A stretch of 64,000 nt of DNA from Gossypium raimondii (Eukaryota > Streptophyta > Magnoliopsida > Malvales > Malvaceae): the NCBI RefSeq assembly GCF_025698545.1, contig NC_068565.1:3596001-3660000 (forward strand), in the 5' to 3' direction. The notes under the pieces were generated by a model, which did no database searches, was not told where the DNA came from, and saw only the letters and a program-made list of their open reading frames with translations. A program made the position numbers and the translations under genes. This document shows, one piece after another, positions 35,274-48,314 of this stretch (within the stretch, counting starts at the first letter, position 1; each line of letters starts with the position of its first letter).

Positions 35274-37781
35274 CCACAACCCGCATCCGCAACAGCACCA
35301 GCACCAGCACCAGCACCAGCATCAGCACCATGGGACAACTATTGGGTTTCCTCCACCTGCCTCTATCGCTCCTCCTCAGTATTACCCCTAAGCCTACCAG
35401 ACCGTGCCGGGTATTCTACAAATATGAAAAAACCTTCTTCTCTTTTTATTAGCTTATCGAAATGAAGGATTTTGAGATTTGGGCTTTTGTTAGATGGATG
35501 GTTAATGATATTTTTTAGATGAAAGATACAAGTTTTTAATGTTTTAGAAGAAAAGGTGTTTAAATATTAGGAGTTTTTAGCAGAGAAAGAAGATAAATAA
35601 ATGCATAGAGATACATTAGCAATATTATTTGGATTTGGTTGTCTAATGTAATGAAGAATTTTTTAAGGGTGACCTGAGTAGGTGTGGCAAGATTCAAAGT
35701 TTTTTCTATTATAGCAGATATATATATATTAATGGTTTAAGAAGACTAGAAGTCGGTTTCAAAGGAAGATGAGAAATAAAAGCATTTATATATATGATAT
35801 GTCATTAATTCATAAACCAAATATATAAAGTATGTAAAAGTGTCAGGGGTTAATCATGGTGTTTTGACAATCCGGTAACCTTCAACTTGAAGAAAACCTT
35901 AGGTTTCAAAAATTTATGTGAAGAGTTAGAATGGTATGCTTCATGGATCTGAATAACTAGAACAGTGTAAGAGTGGTATATTGTGTCAAGTTTGGTTTCT
36001 TGTATATAATTGTATCGAAAACAATGTTACATGAGTTAAAATGAATGTTCATCCAATTTAACAAAGCCTGCATTATGTTGATCAAAATTTTTAATTCATG
36101 TTGAGGTTTCTTCCGTGATATCTTTGATGTCAAGGTTATGATGTTGCTGAAGGGACACCTGTAAGAGATAAGCTACGGTGCTGTGGCATTGGATTCGGAT
36201 GGTTCTTGTAAGTGTACATAGTTTTCTTTGTTTTTAAAGAGTTCTTTACATATGAAGTAAAACAAGTAGCGACTTGATGGATATGTCATTAAGCTTTAAC
36301 TTAAGCAAATCATTTTCCTTCATCTCTAATTGCCATTTCTTTAAAAGAAAAAGAGGAAGTTTTGTAGTTTACAGTTTGGACAAATGGAAGTTAATATAAT
36401 GCACTATTTGGATGGACTATGGAGATATCCAATCATATTGGATGAGTTATAAGAAACCTGTGAGTTCATATTGGGTTTACTTTATATCATAATTAGATTG
36501 TTGAGCTGGCTGTCAGACTTAGATGGTATTTCACGTTGCTACATGTTAAACTATACCACTTTCACATTCATACGTGAAATGGCTGGGATTTAGTGCCATT
36601 CTACTTAGCAGCCTCGTGTAATACACAGGTGAAATGTTTATGTCTTCATGTCACCTTAAAGTTCCCATTTCCATGACGGTATTGTTAAGTAAAGACTGGT
36701 ACATACCCCAAAATACGGAAATTGTTTTGGATGTATACTATACTTTACCATGCATGATTTTTTACAAGTTTGCATGGTATTTTATCATTATATTGGTCTT
36801 TATTTTCTATACTCGCAGCTTCCATTAATATATTTTTATGAATTTTATCATTATGCTGGTTTGAAGGTTCATCATTGGTTTCTTCATTGGGGGCCATCCC
36901 TGGTATATTGGATTCTTTGTTTTACTTTGTGCAAGGATAGACGACAGAGAGAAAGCAGGATATATTGCATGCACAATTGCCGTGAGTATCTTTTCTATCA
37001 TTATTTTTTTCTTTTCCAATTTTATGAAAGCCATCCTTCCTGCCTTGTATTGATCATCAATTTAACCATTGTATATATGTATCTTATGTATTTGTACCAT
37101 GCTTTATCTTCAATGCAAATATAAGTTAAACTACAAAGATTGGATTGTTAAAAAAAGTTTAAAATGTTAAAAAAATTGAAAATTTTGATTTTGTAAGAAT
37201 GATAGAAAACCAAGGCCAGTGCTTGCATATGTTATCTACTACATGCACAATCGGGTCGATGTCTGTATATGTTTCATGTTTAGAAATCGTGTTCAATTGG
37301 GTTACGATATGTACAATTGAAGTGTCAATTTATAATTTCCTTATCAAGATTACACATTTTTTTGTTAATATTCGGAATCACTCAATGGTTATAAACCCTG
37401 ATTGGATACTGTCCACAAAGTCTAGTTGGAACATCCCTTGTATTCTTTGTCCTTTCTAAGAACTTTCCTTTCCATCATTCTCGCTTCTGTTTTTTTTTTC
37501 TTCCCTCTACTTTAAGTCATTATCTAACGTAGATATCCCTTGTATTCTTTGTCCTTTCTATGGCAATCGAGTCAATTGATGGCAAGCCAAAAAAACAAAA
37601 AGAACAGCTATCCTGTCTTACTCGATTGCCATCCCTCCTGTTAAACACCATTAAGAAAAGGAAAATTTTAGTTAAGCTTTAAAACAGCCATGTTTTAACG
37701 ATGTTGGTGATGGTGCTTGTGCAGGCCCTTCTTGCTACAATTACAATTATTCTTAGTGCAACAATTAAAGCTGGTGGGTGA
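35274..37781 (+). pseudogene. L18a-like gene, 5'-truncated copy with a nonsense codon
   Basis: It begins inside exon 1 at the His/Gln-rich segment, matching 12547 onward, so the start codon and about 38 codons are missing. In the remaining exon 1 a CAA codon has become TAA (near 35390-35392, TAC CCC TAA GCC). Exons 2-4 and their splice sites are largely preserved, with changes such as Leu to His in the first hydrophobic segment; exon 4 ends at TGA 37779-37781. Upstream is the P450 tail of block I, so there is no native promoter. The CAG/CAC tract differs in length from the intact gene. Confidence 0.88.
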
Positions 37782-38287
37782 TAAAGCACACCTCTTTTGA
37801 CTGAGAGATGTATAGGTTCCCAAATAATATGTATATGCTCCCCCCCCCCTCCCTTTATTTTATTTTATTTCCAGTAAGTTATTGTTTATGATAATTTGCA
37901 ACAAATGTTTTTGTCATTATTTTGTTGGTGAATGATAATAAGATTAAGCTTTACTTTCTTAAGCTCCAATTCCTTGGACGTTGGTGATTTTTTTATTATA
38001 GTTGAGTCCTTGTATGGTATTAATATAATTTATGTCGCTTAAAATTTATAACTAAAAATATAAAATTTAAATTTTACTTCAATTTATTTGTATTTATAAA
38101 TGGTTAATTCAAACTTATTTTTTTCCTCATTATATTTTATATTTAAATTAACATTTAAACTATTTTTCATTAGCAATGTTGTTAAGAATTATATTTTTTA
38201 GCACCAACATCAAACTTACTAAAATTAAATTTTTAACTATTTTAAAAAAAATATTTTTAGCTATTTATCATCATAGAGAAAAAAAGG

Positions 38288-38295
38288 TGACGTCA
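38288..38295. promoter_or_regulatory. TGACGTCA palindrome (candidate bZIP site)
   Basis: The sequence GGTGACGTCACC contains TGACGTCA, the consensus bound by plant TGA-type and related bZIP factors. Copy 1 has TGATGTCA at the same place (15537-15544) and copy 5 only AGGTCACC, so a full site exists in just one of three related promoters. Confidence 0.45.
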
Positions 38296-38520
38296 CCACG
38301 CCTCATGCTTCGACACCACAAACTAGACTCTCATCACCTGTATTTATCATCGATTCAAATTCCAGAACTACCTAAAAATATATCTTCAAACTTCCTCTGG
38401 TTAAGTTCATTGATAGTCAACTTACTATTATTTCTAAAAAAAAAAACAAATAAATTGGTTAATAGTAATCTCAATGATTCAATTTTATTCTTACCAATAT
38501 CTGTCCTTTAGAAAGGGGCT

Positions 38521-38527
38521 TATAAAA
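38521..38527 (+). promoter_or_regulatory. TATA box of CYP72A copy 3
   Basis: TATAAAA followed by GG, 84-90 bp upstream of the start codon at 38611, the same spacing as in copy 1. Confidence 0.6.
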
Positions 38528-38610
38528 GGGATAGAGGTGAGTAAACTTGAGCTTCAGCTTTCCACAAACACCTTAATTTGAAGACACAGTTCTCTCATAC
38601 TAAAAAAGAC

Positions 38611-40494
38611 ATGGAAGTTTACCTTGTAATTAGAGATTTGGTTTCATTGCTTGTTGTTGGGTTATTAATGATATGGGGATGCAGAACTTTAAACTGGGTA
38701 TGGCTGGCCCCAAAAAGGCTCGAAAGCTGCTTGAGACAACAGGGTTTTGCAGGGAATCCTTACAGGTTCCTTTCTGGTGACATAAAAGAGCTCTCAACTA
38801 TGAGCAGACAAACAAGAGCCAAACCTATGCCTCTTAGTGATGATATTGGGCCTTATGTTGTTCCTTTTCAACATCAAACTGCTAACCAGTATGGTATGCT
38901 TTTTTTGTTTAATCTGCAATTTATGATAATTCTTTGTTATTTATGTATGGAATTTATTGGGAGGAAATGCAGGAAAGAATTCATTTACGTGGTTTGGTCC
39001 AAGACCAAGGGTGAACATTACGGACCCTGAAAAAATAAGAGAAATACTTAACAAATTTAATGACTTCCAGAAGATACATACCAATCCACTGCTTAATTTG
39101 CTTGTAAGCGGCCTTGCTAACCTCGACGGAGACCGATGGAGCAAGCGTAGAAAAATCATAAACCCTGCATTTCATCAAGATAAGTTGAAGGTATAGAATA
39201 GTGATGGGTAATCAGACTTTACAGAAAACATCATACTTAAACCTATGCTTTCCTGATTTAGAAATAATTGGATGCAGAATATGTTGCCAGCATTTTATCA
39301 AAGTTGTAGTGACATGTTAAGCAAATGGGAGAAGATGGTGTGTACAAAAGGATACAGTGAGTTAGATGTGTGGCCTTATCTCGTAGATTTGACAAGAGAT
39401 GTGATTTCCCGATCTGCTTTTGGAAGCAGCTTCGAAGAAGGCAAACGAATTTTCCAATTACTAGAGGACCAACTCGTTCACATAATCAAATTAATACAAA
39501 CTGTTTACATTCCAGGATGGAGGTAACCCTCAACTTAATTTACTTGAAAAAGGTTGCAAATGTTGGAATTGGCTAAATTCGTGTTTGTTTTCTTGAAGGT
39601 TTTCGCCAACGAAGACAAACAGGGAGATGAAGATGAAACACAGGGACATAAAAGAGTTGCTTATGGAAATGATAAAGAGAAGGGAGAAGGCAATTAAAGC
39701 AGGGGAAGAGAGCAATGAGGACTTGTTGGACATACTTGTGGAATCCAATATCAGAGAAATGGAAGCAAAGAATATGGGGATGAGCATTGAGGATGTGATT
39801 GAGGAATGCAAGCTGTTTTACTTAGCTGGCCAAGAGACCACTTCGGTCTTACTGGTGTGGACTATGGTTTTATTAGCAAGGTATCCCGATTGGCAAAGTA
39901 AAGCAAGAGAGGAGGTTTTGCATGTTTTGGGTGACAGTAAACCTGACGCTGATGGCCTTAATCGTCTCAAAGTTGTAAGTCCCTAGCATGTCTTTTGAAG
40001 GTCCGATCAATGAGGTCGACAACTCAAAAACTTTGTTTCTTTTTTCGCTAATTCTACAGGTAACAATGATATTGTACGAGGTTCTAAGGCTGTACCCACC
40101 GGTGGTTGAGCTAGAACGTTCCGTTCCAAAAGAAATAAAACTGGGGAATTTGTTGTTACCAGTAGGAACAGAAGTTTCGGTTCCGATCCTGCTGATCCAC
40201 CATGACAAAGATCTTTGGGGCGATGACGCACGGGAATTTAAGCCAGAGCGGTTCGCGGAAGGGGTTTCCAAAGCAACAAAGAGTCAAGTCACGTTTCTGC
40301 CATTCGGATGGGGTCCTAGGATCTGTATTGGCCAAAATTTTGCTATGATGGAAGCCAAAATGGCGATGGCTATGATTCTCCAACGCTTCTGGTTCGAGCT
40401 TTCCCCTTCCTATGCTCACTCTCCTTACGGCAGGGCAACTCTTCGTCCACAGCATGGTGCACAGATAATTTTACATAAACTTGGCTGTAATTGA
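38611..40494 (+). CDS. CYP72A: Cytochrome P450, CYP72A family, copy 3 (intact)
   Basis: Five exons join to 1557 bp (518 aa): 38611-38893, 38973-39190, 39278-39522, 39599-39974, 40060-40494. It is the block II counterpart of copy 1 and differs by scattered substitutions. Trp24 in the anchor is Cys. The I-helix begins LAGQETT where copy 1 has FAGQETT. Gly393 after the ExxR segment is Glu. HI replaces VT in the exon 3 LVxxIKLIQ stretch. All catalytic signatures are present ([24 protein letters not shown] with Cys463). Predicted to be an ER-anchored monooxygenase of specialised metabolism with unknown substrate. The promoter retains both the TATA box and a bZIP-type palindrome. Confidence 0.95.
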
Positions 40495-41472
40495 ATTGTT
40501 ATGTAAACAAATCTTTGTGAAAACATAGCGTTTTAGTTTATCGTCAAAGTCCGGTGTCTGTAATGGTACAAATTCGATGCATGAATAGTAAAGTTTGAGA
40601 TGTTTGGTGAAGTCCGAAATAATATGCAGAAATTGAGTGTGGTAATTATCAATCAAATAATTCGGTACAAAGACTTATATGGAAATTAAAGCAGGGGGAG
40701 TTGAAAATGACTACTCTGCTTTGGGCATCAATTTAGAAAGATTTAAAGTACAAATGTGTTATTAGTTAAGGGATTTGTTTTAAAGAGGGAATGACAATTA
40801 AACCTCATGGTTGATTTGTGGAAGGGAACCGATGATGGGATGATTATTCTTAGTGGTAAAAAAAACTATTGTGGAGGTTATTATACTTGTTATCATCGGC
40901 TTAAAATTCGAATGGGTTCAAGTCGGATTATATCGAGCTTGTAAGATGAGTTCACGGATCAAGTTTGCATAATAAAAATACTTAAATGAAAAAATTTCTA
41001 TTTTAGAGGGACCAGAGCCCCTACCAACTCCCGGCTCAGCTACTAAACAATACCCATATCATATAAATAAATACCACATAAAAAAAACTCAAAGAAAAAC
41101 ACTGACAAATGATAAATAGATAGATGTTGGATAAGTGTCCAAAATATGATTTAAGTGAAGATACATGGGGTAGGTGTCACGGAAATGTGAATACAAGAAT
41201 ACTACTAATGGGATGTGTACAGTTGAATGTAGGGAGCAAAAAGAGGAGTGAATCATTTTGGTAACATTGGGACAAGAAACATAATGAACAAAATGGAAGC
41301 AGAGGAAGCTAGTAAAAGAAATTTTTTGGGTCATATAATTTGTTTGGCATATATTTTTATAATTTTTAAATATCATTTTGGACTTGAATTATAATTTTTT
41401 TATATATTATCTTAAAATTGTATAAATTTTAAGGAGTTAAAACAAAATTATTCTATTTTTAGATGGTTAAAG

Positions 41473-42006
41473 TAGAGATGATAATGGGTTGAGCTATTCG
41501 GCCCAGCCTGACGATCCACCCGAAAAATAGGAAGGTTTGGGTAAAAATATAGGCTCGAAATATGAATTTGAGCAAAAAAAGAGGCCCGTTTAGAAAATAG
41601 GCCGGGCCTCAGGTAAAACCTTTTGGGCCCAGACCTGACCTAAATTATATATTAAATATATATATTTTTATTTTTAATCAAATATACTTTTGTTTTATTA
41701 TTAATTTGGTTATTATTTTAGTTCTAATTTGTTTCAATTTTAATATAACTACTTTTTATTATATTTTCAATTTGTGTATTGTTTTAAGAATTATTTTAGT
41801 CTCATTATTTATTTATTTTTTATTTTAATATTTGTTTTAAAATTTTTTATTTATTGAAATAAGCTAAAAAAATTAATATGGGTTGGACCAGACCGGGCTC
41901 GGGCCTAGTAATTTTCTTTTGGGCCGGACTTAAACAAATTTTTAAGCCCATATTTTGAATTGGGTCCTACACTAGAAAATGGACCTAAAATTTTGTATTA
42001 CCTTTA
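41473..42006. mobile_element. hAT-type element (block II counterpart of 18676-19240)
   Basis: Starts TAGAGATGATAATGGG and ends ..ATTACCTTTA, flanked by GGTTAAAG and GGTCAGAG. A short internal deletion near the right end removes most of the right inverted repeat. Confidence 0.7.
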
Positions 42007-42460
42007 GGTCAGAGCTATCCTCGTTTTGCATTTCTTTGAGATTCAGCCTTATTTACTTTTGATTGCCACTCAATAGAGGGTTGAGTAGAAATATTTGGTG
42101 AAGCAAGCTAAGCTATCAATCAAGGTGTGCATAATTATTTAAATGTAATTCTAATATTAAAATAAAATTTTTATTAATATAGTATCAACAAGCATTAAAT
42201 GTAATCATCATATACTATTAAATTTTCAATAAGAGAAAACATGCTTGAACTTTAAAAACGATGTTACTAAAAACATTATCACAAATCTTGAAATATAAAA
42301 ATATTTTTAATATAATAAAAAATAATTTTAAACCGAGATGAATAAAATTCTAATTTTAATTAATGATACCAACAACAAATCAATATTTAAATTAAAATTT
42401 ATCTTAATTTAATATAATAAAATTGGACCTGAATATTGAATTTTTGAGTCTTGGGCAAAG

Positions 42461-42870
42461 TAGAGGTGCTCATGGGCCGGGCTGGGTCGGGTTTGGGAAA
42501 AATTTCGGCCCGCATCCTAGGCTCGGGCTCGGCCCGACCCAAATATGGGCCTAAAATTTTGTCTAGGCCTAGCCCGACCCGGCCCGACTTATTTTTTTTA
42601 ATAAACACCAACAATTTATTTTGAAAATAAAAAAATAAAAAAAGTATTTTAAAAATATTTTAAAATTTTTAAAAAATATATATATTTATTATATATTCGG
42701 GCCGGGCCAGGCCCGAGCCAAAAAAGTGGCGCCCAAGGCCCGGCCTGTTTTCTAAACGGGACTCATTTTTTACCCAAACCCATATTTCGGGCCTATATTT
42801 CTACCCGAATCTCTCATATTTCGGGCGAACCGTCGGGCCAGACCGGGCCGCCCGGCCATGAACACCTCTA
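42461..42870. mobile_element. hAT-type element, complete
   Basis: Starts TAGAGGTGCTCATGGGCC and ends GGCCATGAACACCTCTA, with 8-mers GGGCAAAG (42453-42460) and GGACAAAG (42871-42878). The empty site GGGCAAAG without an element is seen at 34362 and 49406. About 410 bp, non-coding. Confidence 0.85.
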
Positions 42871-43976
42871 GGACAAAGTCACTCAATGAATGCATGGAAA
42901 GAAATAATGCAACTTGGTGATAGCTTTTGTTGGAGTTATATGCTTTTTTTTTACGTAGTGGAACTTTCGGTGGATTTTCAAGTTTCATGAACTTTATACC
43001 CTATGCTTTACGTGAAAAAAAATCATTGGACTTAAAAGTCTGCCAAAAGTTTCACTATAATAAATAAATAAATAACATTGCTACAAGACTTCAACATAAA
43101 GTTACAATAAGAGCTTATAACTCAACAAAGGCTATCAATAAATAATCTCAAACAAATTAAAGAGAAATGTTGAGAGTACCACTCGAATAGTGATTAACTT
43201 TAAAAATTGAAAACCCAAAGTTATAATATCCCAAACGAAATCAAACCATAAACATTAAATTTTTCGAGTCTACTAGATACTGCAAAAAATTCAGCTCCAA
43301 CAGACACCAAATGAACCTATGATCGAAGAAAATACGAAAATTAGTCTAGCTAAATCAAGCTGCCAAACTTACTTTTTATCTTATCTTTAATTTGCTGTGA
43401 AATTCAAAACTAAGGTTTTGTACTTAGAACAACTTTCAAAAAGTTAATTTTGAAAAATGGATTGAATTTTCAAAATAGATGATATTTTATTGTGTTAAAA
43501 TTTTATTCGTTGTTTGAAAAAAATTTAAATCATTTTCTTAGAATTATTTTTAGTGAAACAAACATATCATAAATATATTTGTTATAAAATATTTATATTA
43601 ATATTTTCTTTTAACAATTAAAATATATTTTGTGATAAGGTATATTTTATAATAATTAATATCATATATACTTAATAATAAATCATGTCTAATTAAAATT
43701 TAATTTCAATTAAATATATTAATAAAGCTACATATAATCATATTTTATATAATAAAATATTAATATAAATATTTTTTAATAATATATTAAAGAATATTTA
43801 AAATTTAAATTTATTATTACTAAGATTAATTATTAAAATAAAATGTAATATTAAATAATTTATCCAATGATAAGTTATATTAATAATTTATTATATTATT
43901 AAATATAAATAATTAAATATGTATGTTTAATAATATTATGTTATAATATTTATTATTAATATTTTAATATTTTTAA

Positions 43977-44043
43977 ACAACCATGTTTTAAAGATGGTGG
44001 TGATGCTGATGGTGCAGGCCCCTTGTTACAATTACAATATTTT
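43977..44043 (+). pseudogene. Scrap of the L18a-like gene around its last exon
   Basis: Same remnant as at 25656-25735: aacaaccatgttttaa, a ggtgatg run, gcag, then gccccttgttacaattacaat. It is followed by unrelated AT-rich sequence. Confidence 0.7.
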
Positions 44044-44579
44044 TAAGTGGGATGCATGTAATATATTGTTAGGGTTCTAGAGTGTGTCATCTTTAAAAGG
44101 GTTAAATTATATATTTATATAATATGATTATTGTTTATAAACATAATATTGTAGATAAACTTTTATGCATGTCAATATGTATCCTACTCTGGGGTTAATA
44201 TGTATTTTTAGATATGGATTCACCTATATAATAGTATGAATCCATCATGCGGTCTCATGAAATATACAAACACATATCGTGCGAACACAAAGTACGAACA
44301 ATAAAAAGTACAAATCAAGACCAATTGAGTAATTGAATAACAGATAGGTAATAATGACTATCCCCTCTTGTTTGAATTTATTTTATTTCCAGTGAGTTAT
44401 CGTTTATGATAAATTTACAACAAATGTTTTTATCATTATTTTGTTGGTAAATGATAATAAGATTAAACTTTACTTTCTTAAGCTCCTTCAATTCTTTGGA
44501 CGTTAGCAAGTAAACTTGAGCTTCAGCATTCCACAAACACCTTAATTTGAAGACACAGTTCTCCCATACTAAAAACAAC

Positions 44580-46836
44580 ATGGACGTTTACCTTGTAATT
44601 AATGATACGGGGATGGAGAGCTTTAAACTGGGTATGGCTGGCCCCAAAGAGGCTCGAAACGTGCTTGAGACTAGAGGTCCAGGCAAATTTTTAGGCCCAT
44701 TTTTTAGGCTTGGACTGGGCCCGACTCGAAATATGAGCTTAAAAATTTGTCTAAGTTCGGTCCAAAAGAAAATTGTTAAGCCTAAGCCTGGCCCATATTA
44801 AATTTTACAACACCAAAAAACTATATATTTAATATATATATTTGATTAAAAAGTATATTTAATTAAAAATAAAAATATATATTTAATATATAATTCGGGC
44901 CGGGCCGAACTCGGGCCAAAAAAGTTTTACTCGGGGCTGGTCCGTTTTCTAAACAGACCTCGTTTCTTTGTCAAAATCCATATTTTAGGCTTATATTTTT
45001 ACCCGAAACTTCCTATTTTTCGGGTGAGCCGTCAGGCCGGACTGGGTAGCCCAACCAATGATCACCTCTACTTGAGACAACAGGGTTTTGCAGGGAATTC
45101 TTACAGGTTCGTTTCTGGCGACATAAAAGAGCTCTTCACTATAAGCATACAAACAAGAGCCAAACCTATGCCTCTTAGTGATGATATTGGGCCTTATGTT
45201 GTTCCTTTTCAACATCAAACCGTCAACCAGTATGGTATGTTTTTTAATTTAATCTACAATTTATGATAATTCTTTGCTATTTATGTATGGAATTTATTGG
45301 GAGGAAATGCTGGGAAGAATTCATTTACGTGGATTGGTCCAAGATCAAGGGTGAACATTACGGACCCTGAAAAATAAGAGAAATACTTAACAAATTTAAT
45401 GAGATCCAGAAGGTACGTACCAATCCACTGCTTAATTTGCTTGTAAGCGGCCTTGTTAACCTCGAAGGAGACCGATGGAGCAAGCATAGAAAAATCATAA
45501 CCCTTCATTTCATCAAGATAAGTTGAAGGTATAGAATAGTGATGGGTACTTAAGACTTAATTTACAGAAAACATCATACTTAAATCTATGCTTTTCTGAT
45601 TTAGAAATGATTGGATGCAGAATATGTTGCCAGCATTTTATCAAAGTTGTTGTGACATGTTAAGCAAATGGGAGAAGATGGTGTGTACAGAAGGATACAG
45701 TGAGTTAGATGTGTGGCCTTATCTTGTAGATTTGACAAGAGATGTGATTTCCCGATCTGCTTTTGGAAGCAGCTTCGAAGAAGGCAGACGAATTTTCCAA
45801 TTACTAGAGGACCAACTCGTTCTCACAATCAAATTAATACAAACTGTTTACATTCCAGGATGGAGGTAACCCTCAACTTAATTTACTTGAAAAAGGTTGC
45901 AAATGTTGGAATTCGCTAAATTCGTGTTTGTTTTCTTGAAGGTTTTTGCCAACAAAGACAAACAGGGAGATGAAGATGAAACACAGACATAAAAGAGTCG
46001 CTTAGGGAAATGATAAAGAGAAGGGAGAAGGCAATTAAAGCAGGGGAAGAGAGCAATGAGGACTTGTTGGACATACTTGTGGAATCCAATATCAGAGAAA
46101 TGGAAGCAAAGAATATGGGGATGAGCATTGAGGATGTGATTGAGGAATGCAAGCTGTTTTACTTTGCTGACCAAAAGACCACTTCGGTCTTGCTGGTGTG
46201 GACTATGGTTTTATTAGCAAGGTATCCCGATTGGCAAAGTAAAGCAAGAGAGGAGGTTTTGCATGTTTTGGGTGACAGTAAACCTGATGCTGATGGCCTT
46301 AATCGTCTCAAAGTTGTAAGTCCCTAGCATGTCTCTTGAAGGCCCGATCTCTGAGGTCGACAACTCAAAAACTTGGTTTCTTTGTTTCGCTAATTCTACA
46401 GTTAACAATGATATTGTACGAGGTTCTAAGGCTGTACCCACCAGTGATTGAGCTAGGACGTTCCGTTCCAAAAGAAATAAAACTGGGAAATTTGTTGTTA
46501 CCAGCAGGAACAGACGTTTCGGTTCCAATCCTGCAGATCCACCATGACAAAGATCTTTGAGGCGACGACGCACGGGAATTTAAGCCACAGCGGTTCACGG
46601 AAGGGGTTTCCTAAGCAACAAAGAGTCAAGTCACGTTTCTGCCATTCGGATGGGGTCCTAGGATCTGCATTGGCCAAAACTTTGCCATGATGGGAACCAA
46701 AATGACGATGGCTATGATTCTCCAACGCTTCTGGTTCGAGCTTTCCTCTTCCTATGCTTACTCTCCTTACAACATGGCAACTCTTCGTCCACAGCATGGT
46801 GCACAGATAATTTTACAAAAACTTGGCTGTAATTGA
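44580..46836 (+). pseudogene. CYP72A copy 4, pseudogene
   Basis: Sister of copy 2. Shared lesions: the hAT insertion in exon 1, the A deletion with TAA in exon 2 (near 45373), and the TAA in exon 5 (46612-46614). Private lesions: a larger loss of the membrane-anchor coding sequence, a 2-bp deletion in exon 4 (aaacacagacat, near 45982), TGG to TGA at 46558-46560, and an I-helix changed from AGQETT to ADQKTT. The haem-loop sequence survives in an unreachable frame. It lacks the core promoter seen in copies 1 and 3. Confidence 0.93.
44672..45070. mobile_element. hAT-type element inserted in exon 1 of CYP72A copy 4
   Basis: Same insertion point and same CTTGAGAC duplications as in copy 2 (right copy 45071-45078). 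The right end TGATCACCTCTA is intact, while a small deletion follows the left TAGAGGT. The shared site shows a single insertion before the block duplicated. Confidence 0.85.
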
Positions 46837-47510
46837 ATTGTTATGTAAACAAATCTTTGTGAAAATATAGTGTTTTAGTGTATCGTCAAAGTCTGCCTGT
46901 AATGGTACAATTCCGATGCATGAATAGTAAATCTTGAGATGTTTGGTGAAGTCCGAAATAATATGCAGAAATTGAGTGTCTTGAATGGATGTAGTATTTA
47001 ATGGTGGACATAGTTGAGGGACTAATGTGGTAATTATCAAACAAATAATTGCATATGGTACAAAGACTTGTATGGAAATTAGAGCAGGGCGAGTTGAAAA
47101 TTACTACTTTGCTTCGGGCATCAATTTAGAAAGATTTAAAGTACAAATGTATTATTAGTTTAAGGGATTTGTTTTAAAGAAGGAATGACAATTAAACCTC
47201 ATGGTTGATGTGTGGAAGGGAACCAATGATGGGATGATTACTCCTAGTGGTAAAAAAAAAAACTATTAAGGTGGTTATTATAGTTGTTATCACCGGCCCA
47301 AAATTAGAATAGGTTCAGGTCGGATTATATTGAGCTTGTAGATGAGTTTGCATGATAATAGGTGTTCACAGAAAGATATCTATAGTTTCCTACAAAGTCA
47401 CATGTGAGATCGTGCATTGGGACCGCATAAAAATGTTTTATGTTTAGAATATGATACGTGTCTATGTGTATGGAATCTACCTAATATATCATATTAATTA
47501 ATAGTATCAA

Positions 47511-47769
47511 TTGCGGAGCCAAAAAATTATTTCTGAGGGGTCAGAATTAAATTGTATATTTTTACAAAAATAAAAATTAAATTTCACTATTTTAATAGTT
47601 TATTTCTTTTTAATTTTTAAATGATTAAATTAAATTTTTATAAATTTTTGGGATCAAAGTACAATTTTATCATTTCTAATTTAAAATTTTATAAAATATA
47701 AAAAGTTTATATGAAAAGTTTTCTATTTTAGAGTGGCCAAAGCCCCTGCCAACTTCCGACTCGATCACT
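47511..47769. mobile_element. MITE-like repeat with GCGGAGCC end (sister of 29203-29460)
   Basis: Opens ttgcggagccaaaaaatt and closes caacttccgactcgatcacta. Non-coding and AT-rich; the inverted ends are decayed. Confidence 0.45.
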
Positions 47770-47849
47770 AAACAATATAAATAAATAAATACCACCATCT
47801 AAAAGACTCAAGAAAAACACTCAACGATAAATAGATAGATGTTGGGTAA

Positions 47850-47999
47850 AGATACGTTTGGATGGGCGGTGCGTTTACTTGCGGTTAGTATAAAAATAGC
47901 GGTGGCGGTTAGATTAGATACTATAGCAACACTGTAGCGTAAGACAAAAAATAAGCTAAACGCACTGCACTGCACTTAATCGCCCATCCAAACTCACCC
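47850..47999. mobile_element. Tourist-like MITE, 150 bp
   Basis: Bounded by TAA at 47847-47849 and 48000-48002. Left end AGATACGTTTGGATGGGCG, inverted right end GGGTGAGTTTGGATGGGCG. Spots after copies 1 and 3 read gttggataagtgtcc without the element, the expected empty site. Confidence 0.75.
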
Positions 48000-48314
48000 T
48001 AAGTGTCCAAAATATGATTTAAGTGAAGATACGTAGGGTAGGTGTCATGGAAATGTAAAAGACAAGAATCCCACTAATGTATGGGATGTGTACAGCTGAA
48101 TGTAGGGAGCAAAGAGGAGTGAATCATTTTGGTAACATTTGGACAAGAAACATAATGAACAAAATGAAAGGAGAGGAAGCTAGTAAAAGATTTTTTTGGG
48201 TTATATAATTTGTTTGGCATATATTTTTATAATTTTTAAATATCATTTTGGAGTTGAATTATAATTTCTTTTTATGTTTTAAAACATAATTATTCTATCT
48301 TCAAAGGGTTAGAG

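Larger units (their letters stand above)
37782..38610. promoter_or_regulatory. Upstream region of CYP72A copy 3
   Basis: Near-identical to the region before copy 1, with small indels. It carries a perfect TGACGTCA palindrome and a TATAAAA box, both listed separately, about 320 and 90 bp before the ATG. Confidence 0.6.
40495..44579. other. Spacer between CYP72A copies 3 and 4
   Basis: Counterpart of 17746-26261 without the solo LTR. It holds two hAT-type elements (41473-42006, 42461-42870), the empty LTR site near 43408, long AT-rich DNA, and an L18a scrap at about 43977-44043. As before copy 2, the TATA-containing segment in front of the next P450 is missing. No coding sequence was seen. Confidence 0.6.
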
